This document shows positions 16,453 to 23,431 of a stretch of DNA of 39,371 nt, piece after piece. The notes beneath the pieces are model-generated. The model had not been told where the DNA came from, did not search any database, and saw nothing but the letters and a program-made list of their open reading frames with translations. Position 1 is the stretch's first letter. Every line of letters begins with the position of its first letter. The translations under genes were made by a program, and so were the position numbers. The DNA is from a virus, in IMG/VR virus record IMGVR_UViG_3300010392_000226, positions 1 to 39,371 of that record; one strand, written 5' to 3'.

Positions 16453-17614
16453 ATATTACAAAGTCCCTTACTGGGTACACGAATTAGACATTGACAAAGC
16501 CAGCCAACATATATTAATAGTACTGCACAAATTCAAAGACAATGTTAAAAATACCTGTTTTCCATCAATCGAGACATTAAGCAAAGCGTCGAAAATGGAT
16601 AGACGGCTAGTAATGAAAAGCATTAAAACGCTTAAAAATAAGGGTATAATTTCAACCAAAAAGCATAAAGGAAATTCAAATTTATACCTAATCGAAAGTT
16701 ACAAAAGCGATACTTTTGAAAGTAACATAAACGATACCTTTGAAAGTAGCGAAAGTGTAACTATCAAAAAAACTGAAAGTATCAATAATGTAACCTTTGA
16801 AAGTAGCATAAATGATACCTTTGAAAGTATCAATAATGTACCACTAACTAAGACTAATATAACTAAGACTAATATAACTAATAAGAATACGGGATCTATC
16901 GACCCCGCCCCTATTAAAAAAGTTGAGCAAAAAACAAAACCTAAACCAACCAAAAAACCAACCCCTAAACCTGAGCAAAAAAAGGGCGAAGACTTACCGA
17001 CCCCTAACAAGATTTTTAATGACCCTTCACATACTGACTTATACAAAAAAAACTTTGTTGGGTTGTATATCGATACGTTCAAACATTTCATAGGCACCCA
17101 CCCCGCTAAGCTTAACCCCGTCGAAACTAAACAGGCTAAGAATATTTATGAACTATGCCTTAAAACCGACGACGTTAACCCAATGGGTTTATATTACGCT
17201 TACTTACACTCGGCTTTCAAGTCGTACTTAAATCTAAACGAATATAGCGTCTGGCCCTTTTGTGATGGCTCACTCCCAACCCCTTCGCTTATACGTAAGC
17301 ACTACGACAAGCTGAGCCGCGACGCTAAAACCCGCCACGACTATAGCAACTACAGGGAACCCAAATGGCCTAACGATGTTTTTATCCATTGGCATAACAT
17401 GATAACCCATAAGCTAAACATAGCCTATAACATGGACGTAGACTTAGCCAAAAAAGAAGCCTTACCCCTAACGCTAGAATTTCTAGATATGACCGAGACC
17501 GAAAAATGGGACAGGTCATATCCCTATCGATACATAGAAAGACCGCTAGAAGACTCAGTAACAAACTACACACCACCCGAAGGATATACCCGTGTTACAC
17601 ACTCAGCAAAATAA
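16445..17614 (+). CDS. Replication initiator with origin inside the gene (lambda O-like)
   Basis: This protein has 389 residues. Residues 1-85 are a winged helix (FPSIETLSKASKMDRRLVMK, then LKNKGIISTKKHKGNSNLYL). Residues 88-140 are a repetitive linker encoded by DNA repeats that look like iterons, followed by a Lys-Pro-rich hinge (TKPKPTKKPTPKPEQKKGED). Residues 185-389 are a helical domain that may load the DnaB-type helicase encoded next. DNA-binding domain, iterons within the gene, AT-rich stretch, helicase-contact domain and helicase gene follow the plan of lambda O and its origin. Start overlaps the preceding winged-helix gene. The C-terminal domain family is not recognised. Confidence 0.7.
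   Translation: MNKYYKVPYWVHELDIDKASQHILIVLHKFKDNVKNTCFPSIETLSKASKMDRRLVMKSIKTLKNKGIISTKKHKGNSNLYLIESYKSDTFESNINDTFESSESVTIKKTESINNVTFESSINDTFESINNVPLTKTNITKTNITNKNTGSIDPAPIKKVEQKTKPKPTKKPTPKPEQKKGEDLPTPNKIFNDPSHTDLYKKNFVGLYIDTFKHFIGTHPAKLNPVETKQAKNIYELCLKTDDVNPMGLYYAYLHSAFKSYLNLNEYSVWPFCDGSLPTPSLIRKHYDKLSRDAKTRHDYSNYREPKWPNDVFIHWHNMITHKLNIAYNMDVDLAKKEALPLTLEFLDMTETEKWDRSYPYRYIERPLEDSVTNYTPPEGYTRVTHSAK
16709..16829 (+). repeat. Iteron array inside the initiator gene (putative replication origin)
   Basis: Four near-identical 16-base units of consensus GATACCTTTGAAAGTA lie at 16709-16724, 16733-16748, 16790-16805 and 16814-16829. Within each pair the period is 24 bases. A fifth degenerate copy fills 16757-16784. 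Each unit is itself an imperfect inverted repeat (ACTTT-TG-AAAGT), as expected for a dimeric initiator. All periods are multiples of three, so the reading frame is kept (peptide DTFES repeated). Confidence 0.75.
16846..16885 (+). other. AT-rich repeat next to the iterons (putative DNA unwinding element)
   Basis: AACTAAGACTAATAT occurs twice head to tail (16846-16860 and 16861-16875), then AACTAATAAG. It starts 17 bases after the last iteron. An AT-rich, directly repeated stretch beside iterons is the usual site of first melting in theta origins such as lambda ori. Confidence 0.6.
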
Positions 17615-18884
17615 TAACAGTGATATAGAACTTGAAAAGGCTATACTAGGCGCGGCTATAATAAACAATGATATAGCTATCGAAGTGGCCAGCCGTCTAA
17701 AACCTAGCCATTTTACCGAAACAAAAACTAAGGCTATACATAAAGCATTAAAGCATTTGATGAACGAAAAAAGCGAAATATCGAGAATAACGATAAATAA
17801 CGCCCTTAAACAGCTTAACGAAGTTAACCCAGTACCTTTACCCTATTTAGCCGATATAACGCAACACAGCCACGCTATTAACGAAATAAAGGGATATATT
17901 AGCACGCTAGACGAGTACAGATATTTAAGGGGTATAAAAATATTAGCCAATGACTTAAATAATTCCCTTCGATACGACAACAAAACAGCGATAGCCGAAA
18001 TAACTCAAACGATAACCAAAGCCGAAACATTTCAAGGGTTGGCCGTTGCTTCGGATTGGATGACCGAGTTAAACAAAAGCCGCAACGATTGGAAGGATAT
18101 AGACTTAGACGAGTTAGAACATTGGGCTTACCCTGACTTAAAAAAGTTTATCCCTATCCCATTTCCTGGCGGTAAGCTTATAAGCGTAGCGGGTACGACG
18201 GGCACAGGTAAAACCGCCTTTATGTTAAATAATGCTATACACCTGGCCAGCTTAGGGGTTAACGTTGTGTACTTTTCGCTTGAAATGAGTAAAACGGCAA
18301 TGGGCCGAAGGGCGGTAAAATACTTAACTGGCCACGATCCTATTCACGCAAAAACCGAAAATCCCATAGCAAAAAGCGCCGTCGAAAAAAACATGGACAA
18401 ATTGGCGGCTTTGCCTTTGGAAATACGCGACGAGCGCGACATTGACAAGCTAGAGGGGTGCCTCTTTTCAAGGGTCAAAAGCGACACAAAAACCGTCATT
18501 TTTATCGATTATTTGGGGTTGTTAACAATCGGCGGGCAAAAAGGGTCTTTATACGAGAAAGTTACCGCGCTGACAACGCGATTAAAAAAAATTGCTATGT
18601 CGTTCGAAATAGATATTATAGTCGGCGTTCAATTTAATCGATCAGTCGGCAAAGAAAAAAGACAAGGTCAATTATACGACTTACGCGATAGCGGCTCGAT
18701 TGAGCAGGATAGCGACGAGGTACTTATATTAGACCGCCCTAATATGCGAGACGAAGACAAAATAAGCACAGGTATTGAAAAAGCTAAAGTGATTATTGCC
18801 AAAAATCGGGAGGGCATAACGGGCGAAATAGATATAGGCTGGGATAATCAAAAGGCGACTTATGTTAATTGGGCAGATTATTAA
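17592..18884 (+). CDS. DnaB-type replicative helicase
   Basis: This protein of 430 residues has an N-terminal helical domain that starts ELEKAILGAAIINNDIAIEV, like the DnaB N-domain. The RecA-like ATPase core has a Walker A GTTGTGKT (residues 201-208), YFSLEMSK after it, a Walker B VIFIDYLGLL (Asp306) and the DnaB signature region DLRDSGSIEQDSDEVLILDR near residues 365-385. It should form the hexameric 5'-3' helicase that opens the replication fork. The start is GTG 17592 with AAGGA about nine bases upstream, and it overlaps the initiator end by 23 bases, so initiator and helicase are coupled. The presumed loader is the preceding protein; no separate loader is seen. Confidence 0.92.
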   Translation: MLHTQQNNNSDIELEKAILGAAIINNDIAIEVASRLKPSHFTETKTKAIHKALKHLMNEKSEISRITINNALKQLNEVNPVPLPYLADITQHSHAINEIKGYISTLDEYRYLRGIKILANDLNNSLRYDNKTAIAEITQTITKAETFQGLAVASDWMTELNKSRNDWKDIDLDELEHWAYPDLKKFIPIPFPGGKLISVAGTTGTGKTAFMLNNAIHLASLGVNVVYFSLEMSKTAMGRRAVKYLTGHDPIHAKTENPIAKSAVEKNMDKLAALPLEIRDERDIDKLEGCLFSRVKSDTKTVIFIDYLGLLTIGGQKGSLYEKVTALTTRLKKIAMSFEIDIIVGVQFNRSVGKEKRQGQLYDLRDSGSIEQDSDEVLILDRPNMRDEDKISTGIEKAKVIIAKNREGITGEIDIGWDNQKATYVNWADY

Positions 18885-18898
18885 AAAGGGGAAAAGCA

Positions 18899-19141
18899 TT
18901 GAAACCAATAGAAGATTACTTAAAACAATTAAAAGACAATAACCCAGGGTTAAGCCCGCTTAATACTGGCCCTAAAATTATAAAGCTTGCTAGGTTACTA
19001 GATAAGGCTTTAGACGACGGCCTTATTAGTAAGGCTGACTGGTTAGATTTTAATATTGAGCTTAAAGAAATGTATCGGTTAAGGTTGGAAGAATTCGACA
19101 AAATGACAACGCGGGAAAAAATAAACGATATTTTTATTTAA
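18899..19141 (+). CDS. Small helical hypothetical protein after the helicase
   Basis: This protein of 80 residues is all helical and charged (KPIEDYLKQLKDNNPGLSP, then LDKALDDGLISKADWLDF). I chose TTG 18899 because AAAGGGGAAA lies just upstream; the frame also opens at TTG 18869 inside the helicase gene but lacks a ribosome site. No family is recognised. Position last in the replication operon suggests a helper of replication, which the sequence does not prove. Confidence 0.6.
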   Translation: MKPIEDYLKQLKDNNPGLSPLNTGPKIIKLARLLDKALDDGLISKADWLDFNIELKEMYRLRLEEFDKMTTREKINDIFI

Positions 19142-19149
19142 GTTTAATA

Positions 19150-19170
19150 TTAGTATTATATTAATACTAA
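19150..19170. promoter_or_regulatory. Perfect 9-bp inverted repeat (candidate operator)
   Basis: Arms TTAGTATTA (19150-19158) and TAATACTAA (19162-19170) with a three-base spacer, nine bases after the stop at 19141. It may be an operator for an HTH protein. The rest of 19142-19296 holds a direct repeat CGGGCCGTT (19190-19198 and 19224-19232) and a small hairpin AACTAA/TTAGTT (19240-19245 and 19252-19257), but no open frame that looks coding. Confidence 0.5.
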
Positions 19171-19296
19171 TTACGACATAGGAGCGCGGCGGGCCGTTGG
19201 CTTGCTTAGCTCGAAAAACATAACGGGCCGTTTACCTTAAACTAATTCTCCTTAGTTCTAACTCATTTCCTGAAAACAGGGTAAGCGGCTTATTGT

Positions 19297-19366
19297 GGCG
19301 GGCATAGTTTAACAGTAAAACAGGATCGGTTACGATCTTAATCTAGGTGCGAATCCTAGCCCCGCC
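19297..19366 (+). tRNA. tRNA-like sequence with an irregular anticodon loop
   Basis: A cloverleaf can be drawn: acceptor GGCGGGC with CCCCGCC (six pairs, last position C-C), D stem GTTT/AAAC (19307-19310 and 19318-19321), anticodon arm GGATC/GATCT, T arm CTAGG-TGCGAAT-CCTAG (19344-19360). The 5' part resembles bacterial tRNA-Gly (GCGGGCATAGTTTAA). Oddities: the anticodon loop is 6 bases (GGTTAC) if the C-G pair forms, or 8 if it does not; the D loop lacks the GG pair; the T loop has TGC for TTC; no CCA is encoded. The anticodon cannot be assigned. It may be a decayed tRNA or a tRNA mimic. Confidence 0.5.
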
Positions 19367-19380
19367 CTATAGGAATAACA

Positions 19381-20076
19381 ATGAACATAATCAAAGCGGG
19401 TAAGCAAAATAATATAAATTTCGCCCACCCTATACAGCCAAACGACAAGGGGCAAAGCGTAATATTTATACACGGTTTCGCTAACGACCCCGACGACGCA
19501 ATAAAAGCGTATAGTTCGATGGCCCCTTACTACAAGACTAAAGACTACAACGTTTTCGGTTTTATATGGCCGTCTAATGGCTACGTAGGGGCGCGGTCTT
19601 ACCTTAGCGACTTTAGACGGGCGCGAAAGGCTAAGCACGCTTTGCGCTCAGCTATTGCGGCTATTAAGGGCGCTATGCCCGAAGGCCATAAGATTGTTAT
19701 TCAATGCCATTCAATGGGGTCGGTCGTGGCTATGGAAACTTTGGCAATAATTGAAAGCGGCTTAATACATAGAATTATTATACACGGCGGCGACGCTACG
19801 CGAAAGCTTTTCAAAAAGCGGCGTAAATATGGCAAGCACTTCAATAAAATTAACGGGGTGTTAAGCCTATATAGTGAGCACGATAGGGTATTAAGTACGG
19901 TTGCGAAACTGTTTAGGCCAGTTTGTAGGGTAGGGGAAAAGGAATTTCCTAAACGAGTGCCCGATGAATGGAAAAGTGTAAGCGCTGAAAAGGTAAGCGG
20001 TAACACAATAAGGCATAATAGTTATAAAAGCGCTCAGCTTGTTTTAACTTTTAGTTCTACCTGGGGTAAGAAGTAG
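19381..20076 (+). CDS. Alpha/beta hydrolase (esterase or lipase-like)
   Basis: This protein of 231 residues shows the alpha/beta hydrolase plan: VIFIHGFANDPDDA (oxyanion loop, residues 27-40), nucleophile elbow CHSMG with Ser111, an acid after strand 7 (LSLYSEHD, Asp168) and a late His212 (NTIRHNS). No signal peptide or membrane segment, so it probably acts in the cytoplasm unless released by lysis. The first gene after the tRNA-like sequence, it starts 14 bases downstream. LysB-type esterases of mycobacterial phages share the fold but sit in lysis modules; this one does not. Possible roles are cleavage of a host signal or surface ester, or a defence-related hydrolase; the substrate cannot be read from sequence. 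Confidence 0.75.
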   Translation: MNIIKAGKQNNINFAHPIQPNDKGQSVIFIHGFANDPDDAIKAYSSMAPYYKTKDYNVFGFIWPSNGYVGARSYLSDFRRARKAKHALRSAIAAIKGAMPEGHKIVIQCHSMGSVVAMETLAIIESGLIHRIIIHGGDATRKLFKKRRKYGKHFNKINGVLSLYSEHDRVLSTVAKLFRPVCRVGEKEFPKRVPDEWKSVSAEKVSGNTIRHNSYKSAQLVLTFSSTWGKK

Positions 20077-20381
20077 TGAGCTGGCAAACAAACGACGGCG
20101 TAACTACTTATACTTCTAATTTTTGTAAGGGCCAGGAAGTTTATACCGTTACCCATAGAATTGACTTTTTAGGCGACTTTCAAGTTGTCATTACGCCCGA
20201 AATAGTTAAAAGCGTTAAATTTGGGGGCGGGTGTACTGTTATCCATCTTAGTATAACGGGCGATATACAGGAACATTTAGTATATAAACCCGAAAGGCTT
20301 AAGAAGGAATTACTAAAGCTTATAGAGGCTGAGTATAAACAGTATCAAGAAACTAAAAAGGGAAACGAAGAAAATGAATAA
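20076..20381 (+). CDS. Small hypothetical protein
   Basis: This protein has 101 residues from a GTG start that overlaps the hydrolase stop (TAGTG). It is beta-rich in the first two thirds (VYTVTHRIDFLGDFQVVIT, then CTVIHLSITGD), with a charged C-terminal helix (LKKELLKLIEAEYKQYQETK). No membrane segment. Likely co-translated with the hydrolase, but no family is recognised. Confidence 0.6.
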   Translation: MSWQTNDGVTTYTSNFCKGQEVYTVTHRIDFLGDFQVVITPEIVKSVKFGGGCTVIHLSITGDIQEHLVYKPERLKKELLKLIEAEYKQYQETKKGNEENE

Positions 20382-20404
20382 TAATTTATTTATGGTGGCG
20401 GTTT

Positions 20405-20638
20405 ATGGTAATTAATGAATTAGCTCTTGAGATCTTTTTGTGGGTTGTAATACTTGGGTTGTTGTCAATGCTTGTCTGGGCCGCCACTCAAATAATGACA
20501 AATGTTGATGAGGAAGAGGCACGAGTACGTAGGGTTCAACTTATGTTGCTTGATACGATCCCAGATAAACAACTTGAAGAGGATGGTTGGATGGATACAA
20601 AGAAAGCTATAAAACAAGAATTGGAGAAAGGAAAATGA
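20405..20638 (+). CDS. Small membrane protein
   Basis: This protein of 77 residues has one membrane segment at residues 7-29 (ALEIFLWVVILGLLSMLVWA), then an acidic and basic cytoplasmic-looking helix. Codon use here (CTT, TTG, GTT) differs from the TTA- and GGC-rich neighbours, so the gene may be a recent arrival. It overlaps the next gene's start by four bases. Function unknown; superinfection exclusion or membrane takeover are guesses. Confidence 0.55.
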   Translation: MVINELALEIFLWVVILGLLSMLVWAATQIMTNVDEEEARVRRVQLMLLDTIPDKQLEEDGWMDTKKAIKQELEKGK

Positions 20639-20925
20639 ATAACAATAATCTAATTAGTTGGCTGGCGGGGCTTATAGCCTTAGCCGTTATAATTACAATC
20701 GTAGTATTTACGACTAACGCGGCGGTAGGCCAGGAAGCGCGGGTATTAATGCAGACGGACATACAAGCCGAGATAGCGGCGCCTAACTTACCTAAGCCTG
20801 AGGTAAGGACCCTTTCGGTCGTGCGGTTTAGTAGTGGGGACATTGCTAAGATTGAAGTCGATGGGACTAAATGTATTTTTGTCGAAACACGCGACGGGGT
20901 GGCGCTTAGTTGTGATTGGCGATAG
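20635..20925 (+). CDS. Small protein with N-terminal membrane anchor
   Basis: This protein has 96 residues from ATG 20635, chosen because GGAGAAAGGAAA lies directly upstream; an earlier in-frame ATG at 20587 is inside the previous gene. Residues 6-27 are a membrane anchor or uncleaved signal (SWLAGLIALAVIITIVVF). The rest is a beta-rich domain that ends TKCIFVETRDGVALSCDWR, with two cysteines that could pair outside the cytoplasm. I recognise this type of ending from small phage-encoded proteins but know no function. Confidence 0.6.
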   Translation: MNNNNLISWLAGLIALAVIITIVVFTTNAAVGQEARVLMQTDIQAEIAAPNLPKPEVRTLSVVRFSSGDIAKIEVDGTKCIFVETRDGVALSCDWR

Positions 20926-21130
20926 ACGTTGTATTTTTTGCGATATAGGAACTACTGAAAATGGGAGAAGTGACCCTTATGATTATACTGCACCCCCTAA
21001 GGGTAAAACATTTAAGAGTATCAAGAGTGATTTAGTGATCCATATATGTGACGATTGTTTATGGAATTGCGGTGTAACACAGAAATATAATAAGCGAAAA
21101 GGGCTGCCTAAGGGCAATGAAGACGAGTAA
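20912..21130 (+). CDS. Zinc-finger protein resembling the ClpX N-terminal domain
   Basis: This protein has 72 residues if read from GTG 20912; the frame is open from 20834 but the early part overlaps the previous gene. Two cysteine pairs, CIFC (Cys7, Cys10) and ICDDC (Cys46, Cys49), with Cys53 after. The second pair, in VIHICDDCLWNC, closely resembles ClpX (VYICDECVELC), and the first, RRCIFCD, resembles its CSFCGK. The loop between pairs is about 35 residues, against roughly 18 in ClpX. There is no ATPase part. In ClpX this domain binds SspB and lambda O, so a free copy could act as a decoy or adaptor for the host protease. Codon use differs from the neighbours. The start is uncertain. Confidence 0.55.
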   Translation: MIGDRRCIFCDIGTTENGRSDPYDYTAPPKGKTFKSIKSDLVIHICDDCLWNCGVTQKYNKRKGLPKGNEDE

Positions 21131-21332
21131 ACCCCAGCACGCTAAAGGCGATAAGGTAGCAATGCTTATTACTGATAAGCGGGGCGAAGTTAAGGCTAAA
21201 CAAAGGTTTGTTATACTGAGCATTATAAAAACCAAACGCAAGTTATTCCCCTGGGATTATGTATTAAGGGGCGTAGATAGCGGTAAGGTGCATGTAATGG
21301 CTAGTAATTTATTATTTAAGGGTGGTAAGTAA
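21117..21332 (+). CDS. Small hypothetical protein
   Basis: This protein of 71 residues is basic and beta-rich (GDKVAMLITDKRGEVKAKQR, then VLRGVDSGKVHVMASNLLF), like a small KOW/SH3-like barrel. Its start lies 14 bases inside the zinc-finger gene and its stop overlaps the next ATG. Function not recognised. Confidence 0.6.
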   Translation: MKTSKPQHAKGDKVAMLITDKRGEVKAKQRFVILSIIKTKRKLFPWDYVLRGVDSGKVHVMASNLLFKGGK

Positions 21333-21544
21333 TGGATAGTCCCTTTAGATATTGTGTTGTCGTTTGGGGCAATGGCGAGGCTGGCGACAATGCTAAGAAT
21401 TCGTACGAAATTGAATTGTATGAGCATAGCGGAAAAATTGTCGCGTATGAGTCGGCGGGCGTTGTTTATAATTTTATAGGCCCTTTGCCTGACGCCTTAG
21501 AATATATAAAAGGCAGAATATTAGAAGACCATAAGGAGTTATAA
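21332..21544 (+). CDS. Small hypothetical protein before ssb
   Basis: This 70-residue acidic protein has strands and one helix (YEIELYEHSGKIVAYESAG, then LPDALEYIKGRILEDHKEL). The ATG overlaps the preceding stop (TAATG). It ends three bases before the ssb start; AAGGAG for ssb lies in its last codons. Function unknown. Confidence 0.6.
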   Translation: MDSPFRYCVVVWGNGEAGDNAKNSYEIELYEHSGKIVAYESAGVVYNFIGPLPDALEYIKGRILEDHKEL

Positions 21545-21547
21545 TAA

Positions 21548-22000
21548 ATGAGTGCATTTGATATAAATCAATTAGTATTACAGGGGCGGTTAACCCGTGA
21601 GCCTGAGCAAAGAACAACAGCCCAGGGTATGACGGTTACAAGCTTCGGCGTAGCCAATAACCCCAGGGGCAAAGATGAAAAGGCTAGTTTTTTCGACTGT
21701 ACGGCGTTTAAGCAAAAGGCCGAATTTATAGGGACATACGCCCGAAAGGGTAGCCATGTTTTAATCGTTGGTTCTATTAAACAAGAAACATGGACGGACA
21801 AAAACACGGGGGCTAATCGCTCTAAGGTTGGTGTACTGGTAAACGATATTAAGTTACTAGACCCGCCTAATAAACAGGGCAACGATGGCCAGGGGCAAGC
21901 ATACGGCCAACCCCAGCAACAAACGACATATAACCAGCCTAAGCCACAACAGGGCGCGGCGGGTTTTATGGATAATAACGATATGGATATACCTTTTTAG
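21548..22000 (+). CDS. ssb: Single-stranded DNA-binding protein
   Basis: This 150-residue protein has an OB fold that starts INQLVLQGRLTREPEQRTT and includes SFGVANN, FFDCTAFKQKAEFIGTYARK and SHVLIVGSIKQETW (residues 5-85), the standard bacterial/phage SSB pattern. A Gln-, Gly- and Pro-rich linker (about 108-140) leads to the acidic tip DMDIPF, which in SSBs recruits partner proteins. It coats single strands made by the helicase and the nuclease. A strong AAGGAG site precedes the ATG. It ends in TAG, so amber is a real stop in this genome. Confidence 0.95.
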   Translation: MSAFDINQLVLQGRLTREPEQRTTAQGMTVTSFGVANNPRGKDEKASFFDCTAFKQKAEFIGTYARKGSHVLIVGSIKQETWTDKNTGANRSKVGVLVNDIKLLDPPNKQGNDGQGQAYGQPQQQTTYNQPKPQQGAAGFMDNNDMDIPF

Positions 22001-22016
22001 GTAAAAGGATTAAACG

Positions 22017-22490
22017 ATGGGTAAACATGTTAAGCCTACGGAATTCGGACAGTGCGTGTTAGATTTTCTAGATAACGCGGCTATGTCAAAAAAGACATTT
22101 AGCGAAGAGGTAGGCATATCAAAGGGTTATTTAGATAGGCTGTTAAGGGGTAATGCTAAGGTTGCCAGGCGCATAGTTAATGCGATGGCTAGCGTAATGG
22201 AATTAGGAGAAATAGAAAAGCTTAGTTTTATTAACTTATCCAAAGAGAACGAACCTGAAATAGATATTTATGAATATAGGATTGGTGAGCGCGTTTATAT
22301 TACAAGCTCTAATTATAGCTCAATGTCTTTAATTAGGTGCACAGTTGCCGACCGTGTTATTTTGGGTAATGTTCCCCATTACATACTTAATAACAACGAC
22401 ATAGGCGACAGATTTGCAATGCGAGCTAGTCAGGTTTTAGGCTTGAAAGCGGTTGTTATTAAGGCGTCTAGCTGGGCTCAAAATGATTGA
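22017..22490 (+). CDS. HTH protein with C-terminal beta domain
   Basis: This protein has 157 residues. Residues 20-60 form an HTH (SKKTFSEEVGISKGYLDRLL, then NAKVARRIVNAMASV), followed by a beta-rich part (IYEYRIGERVYITSSNYSS). It has a good AAAGGAT site. The split into DNA-binding and sensing or dimerising parts fits a transcription regulator, perhaps of the early-late switch; there is no operator evidence. It overlaps the start of the next gene by eight bases. Confidence 0.65.
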   Translation: MGKHVKPTEFGQCVLDFLDNAAMSKKTFSEEVGISKGYLDRLLRGNAKVARRIVNAMASVMELGEIEKLSFINLSKENEPEIDIYEYRIGERVYITSSNYSSMSLIRCTVADRVILGNVPHYILNNNDIGDRFAMRASQVLGLKAVVIKASSWAQND

Positions 22491-22716
22491 GACAATTTAC
22501 TACACAATCCTAGCCCTAGCCGTTGTTTTATGGCTAATGGCTTGGGTTAGTGAAAAACGTTATAGAAAAAGCGAGCAAAGGGCAGTACATTTAAGTAATG
22601 AATTATTACAAGCTCAGGCGGCTATATATGATTATCGTAGGCGGCTAGGGTTTGAAGACGAAAGGATTAAGGGCCACGTGGCCGACGTTTGGAATTTGGT
22701 TAAGAAGGAAGGGTAA
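22483..22716 (+). CDS. Membrane-anchored coiled-coil protein (possible inner spanin)
   Basis: This protein has 77 residues from ATG 22483 (an in-frame start at 22453 lies inside the previous gene). An N-terminal membrane segment (TIYYTILALAVVLWLMAWV) is followed by a charged coiled coil (KSEQRAVHLSNELLQAQAAI), the layout of Rz-type inner spanins. The next gene encodes an outer-membrane-type lipoprotein and the endolysin follows within 1.2 kb, which fits a spanin pair. It is shorter than most Rz proteins, so the call is tentative. Confidence 0.45.
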   Translation: MIETIYYTILALAVVLWLMAWVSEKRYRKSEQRAVHLSNELLQAQAAIYDYRRRLGFEDERIKGHVADVWNLVKKEG

Positions 22717-22721
22717 ATTAA

Positions 22722-23147
22722 ATGATTAAACAAATAATTCTATTAATGATAGTAATGTTGGGATTAATGATAGGCTGTAAGCGTGACGCCGATATAGCTT
22801 CGCATAATCTGAGTTACGCCGCCGATAATTTTGAATTAGATCGAAGGGTTGTTTTTTATAATGGGATAACGAACGATTATATGTTAGAAATTATCGGGAA
22901 GTGCTCAGTAAAAGATAAAGGCACCCAGCTTGAAGTTACCTGTAAGACTGGCCCAAGTCAGTATAAAAAGCATTTTCTTGGGCTTAGTGACAATGTAACT
23001 TATTTTGCAGAACAGTTGACAGGGAAAAAGGTTTCTACTTATCATTATTCTGTAACATTCAAACCGCAATCTATTTTACCTGATATTGATTTTAAGGGTA
23101 ATTTGGAAGAATTAGCGGGGGCGGTTGCTTTGGATGGCCAGGATTAA
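22722..23147 (+). CDS. Phage beta-sandwich lipoprotein
   Basis: This protein has 141 residues. A signal peptide with basic N-terminus and a hydrophobic stretch ends LGLMIGC, a lipobox with Cys19. Lysine at +2 argues against inner membrane retention. The mature part follows a pattern I recognise from lipoproteins of many phages of Gram-negative hosts: RRVVFYNGITNDYMLEI, LEVTCKTGPSQYKKHFLGLS, KVSTYHYSVTFKPQSILPDI. Proposed roles in such phages include surface exclusion of related phages; none is proved here. With the preceding membrane protein it could alternatively act as outer spanin. Codon use (GTT, CTT) differs from most of the genome. Confidence 0.7.
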   Translation: MIKQIILLMIVMLGLMIGCKRDADIASHNLSYAADNFELDRRVVFYNGITNDYMLEIIGKCSVKDKGTQLEVTCKTGPSQYKKHFLGLSDNVTYFAEQLTGKKVSTYHYSVTFKPQSILPDIDFKGNLEELAGAVALDGQD

Positions 23148-23179
23148 ACAGCATAAGAATTTGAAAAGGAAGTATAAAA

Positions 23180-23431
23180 ATGGATTGGAAAAACTTATTC
23201 AAAAGTAAAAAAACAAAAATATTTATTATGGGTACTGGCTTCGCGGCTTTACTGGCCTTTGGTGCGCATGTTTTAGGGCTGAGCGAAGAATTAATTAAAA
23301 CTATCTTCGTAACGGTCGAGTCAGGCGCGGGCGCTACGATCTTAGGCTTTGGCGCTCAGGATATGGGAAAAGAAAAGGCCAGGATAGAAAGCAGTATTGA
23401 AGACGACATAGAGGCCGTTATTAATGATTAG
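23180..23431 (+). CDS. Putative holin
   Basis: This protein of 83 residues has a basic N-terminus (WKNLFKSKKTK), a first membrane segment at residues 14-34 (IFIMGTGFAALLAFGAHVLG), a second, more weakly hydrophobic one at 41-62 (IFVTVESGAGATILGFGAQ) and a charged C-terminus: the size and topology of small phage holins. It lies 450 bases before the endolysin in the same direction. AAGGAAG precedes the ATG. The XhlA-like protein at 12248 is the alternative or partner holin. Confidence 0.6.
   Translation: MDWKNLFKSKKTKIFIMGTGFAALLAFGAHVLGLSEELIKTIFVTVESGAGATILGFGAQDMGKEKARIESSIEDDIEAVIND

Noticed and set aside
16709-16838. CRISPR array
   Set aside because: Repeats are 16 bases, the spacers are short and partly repeated, and the array lies in frame inside a gene; iterons fit better.
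16699-17097. 132-codon minus-strand frame across the iterons
   Set aside because: Its repeated LSKVSFMLLSKV sequence is only the complement of the iteron repeats; no start signal is present.
19330-19638. 102-codon minus-strand frame over the tRNA-like sequence and hydrolase start
   Set aside because: No ribosome site and no domain; the plus-strand hydrolase has a full catalytic pattern.
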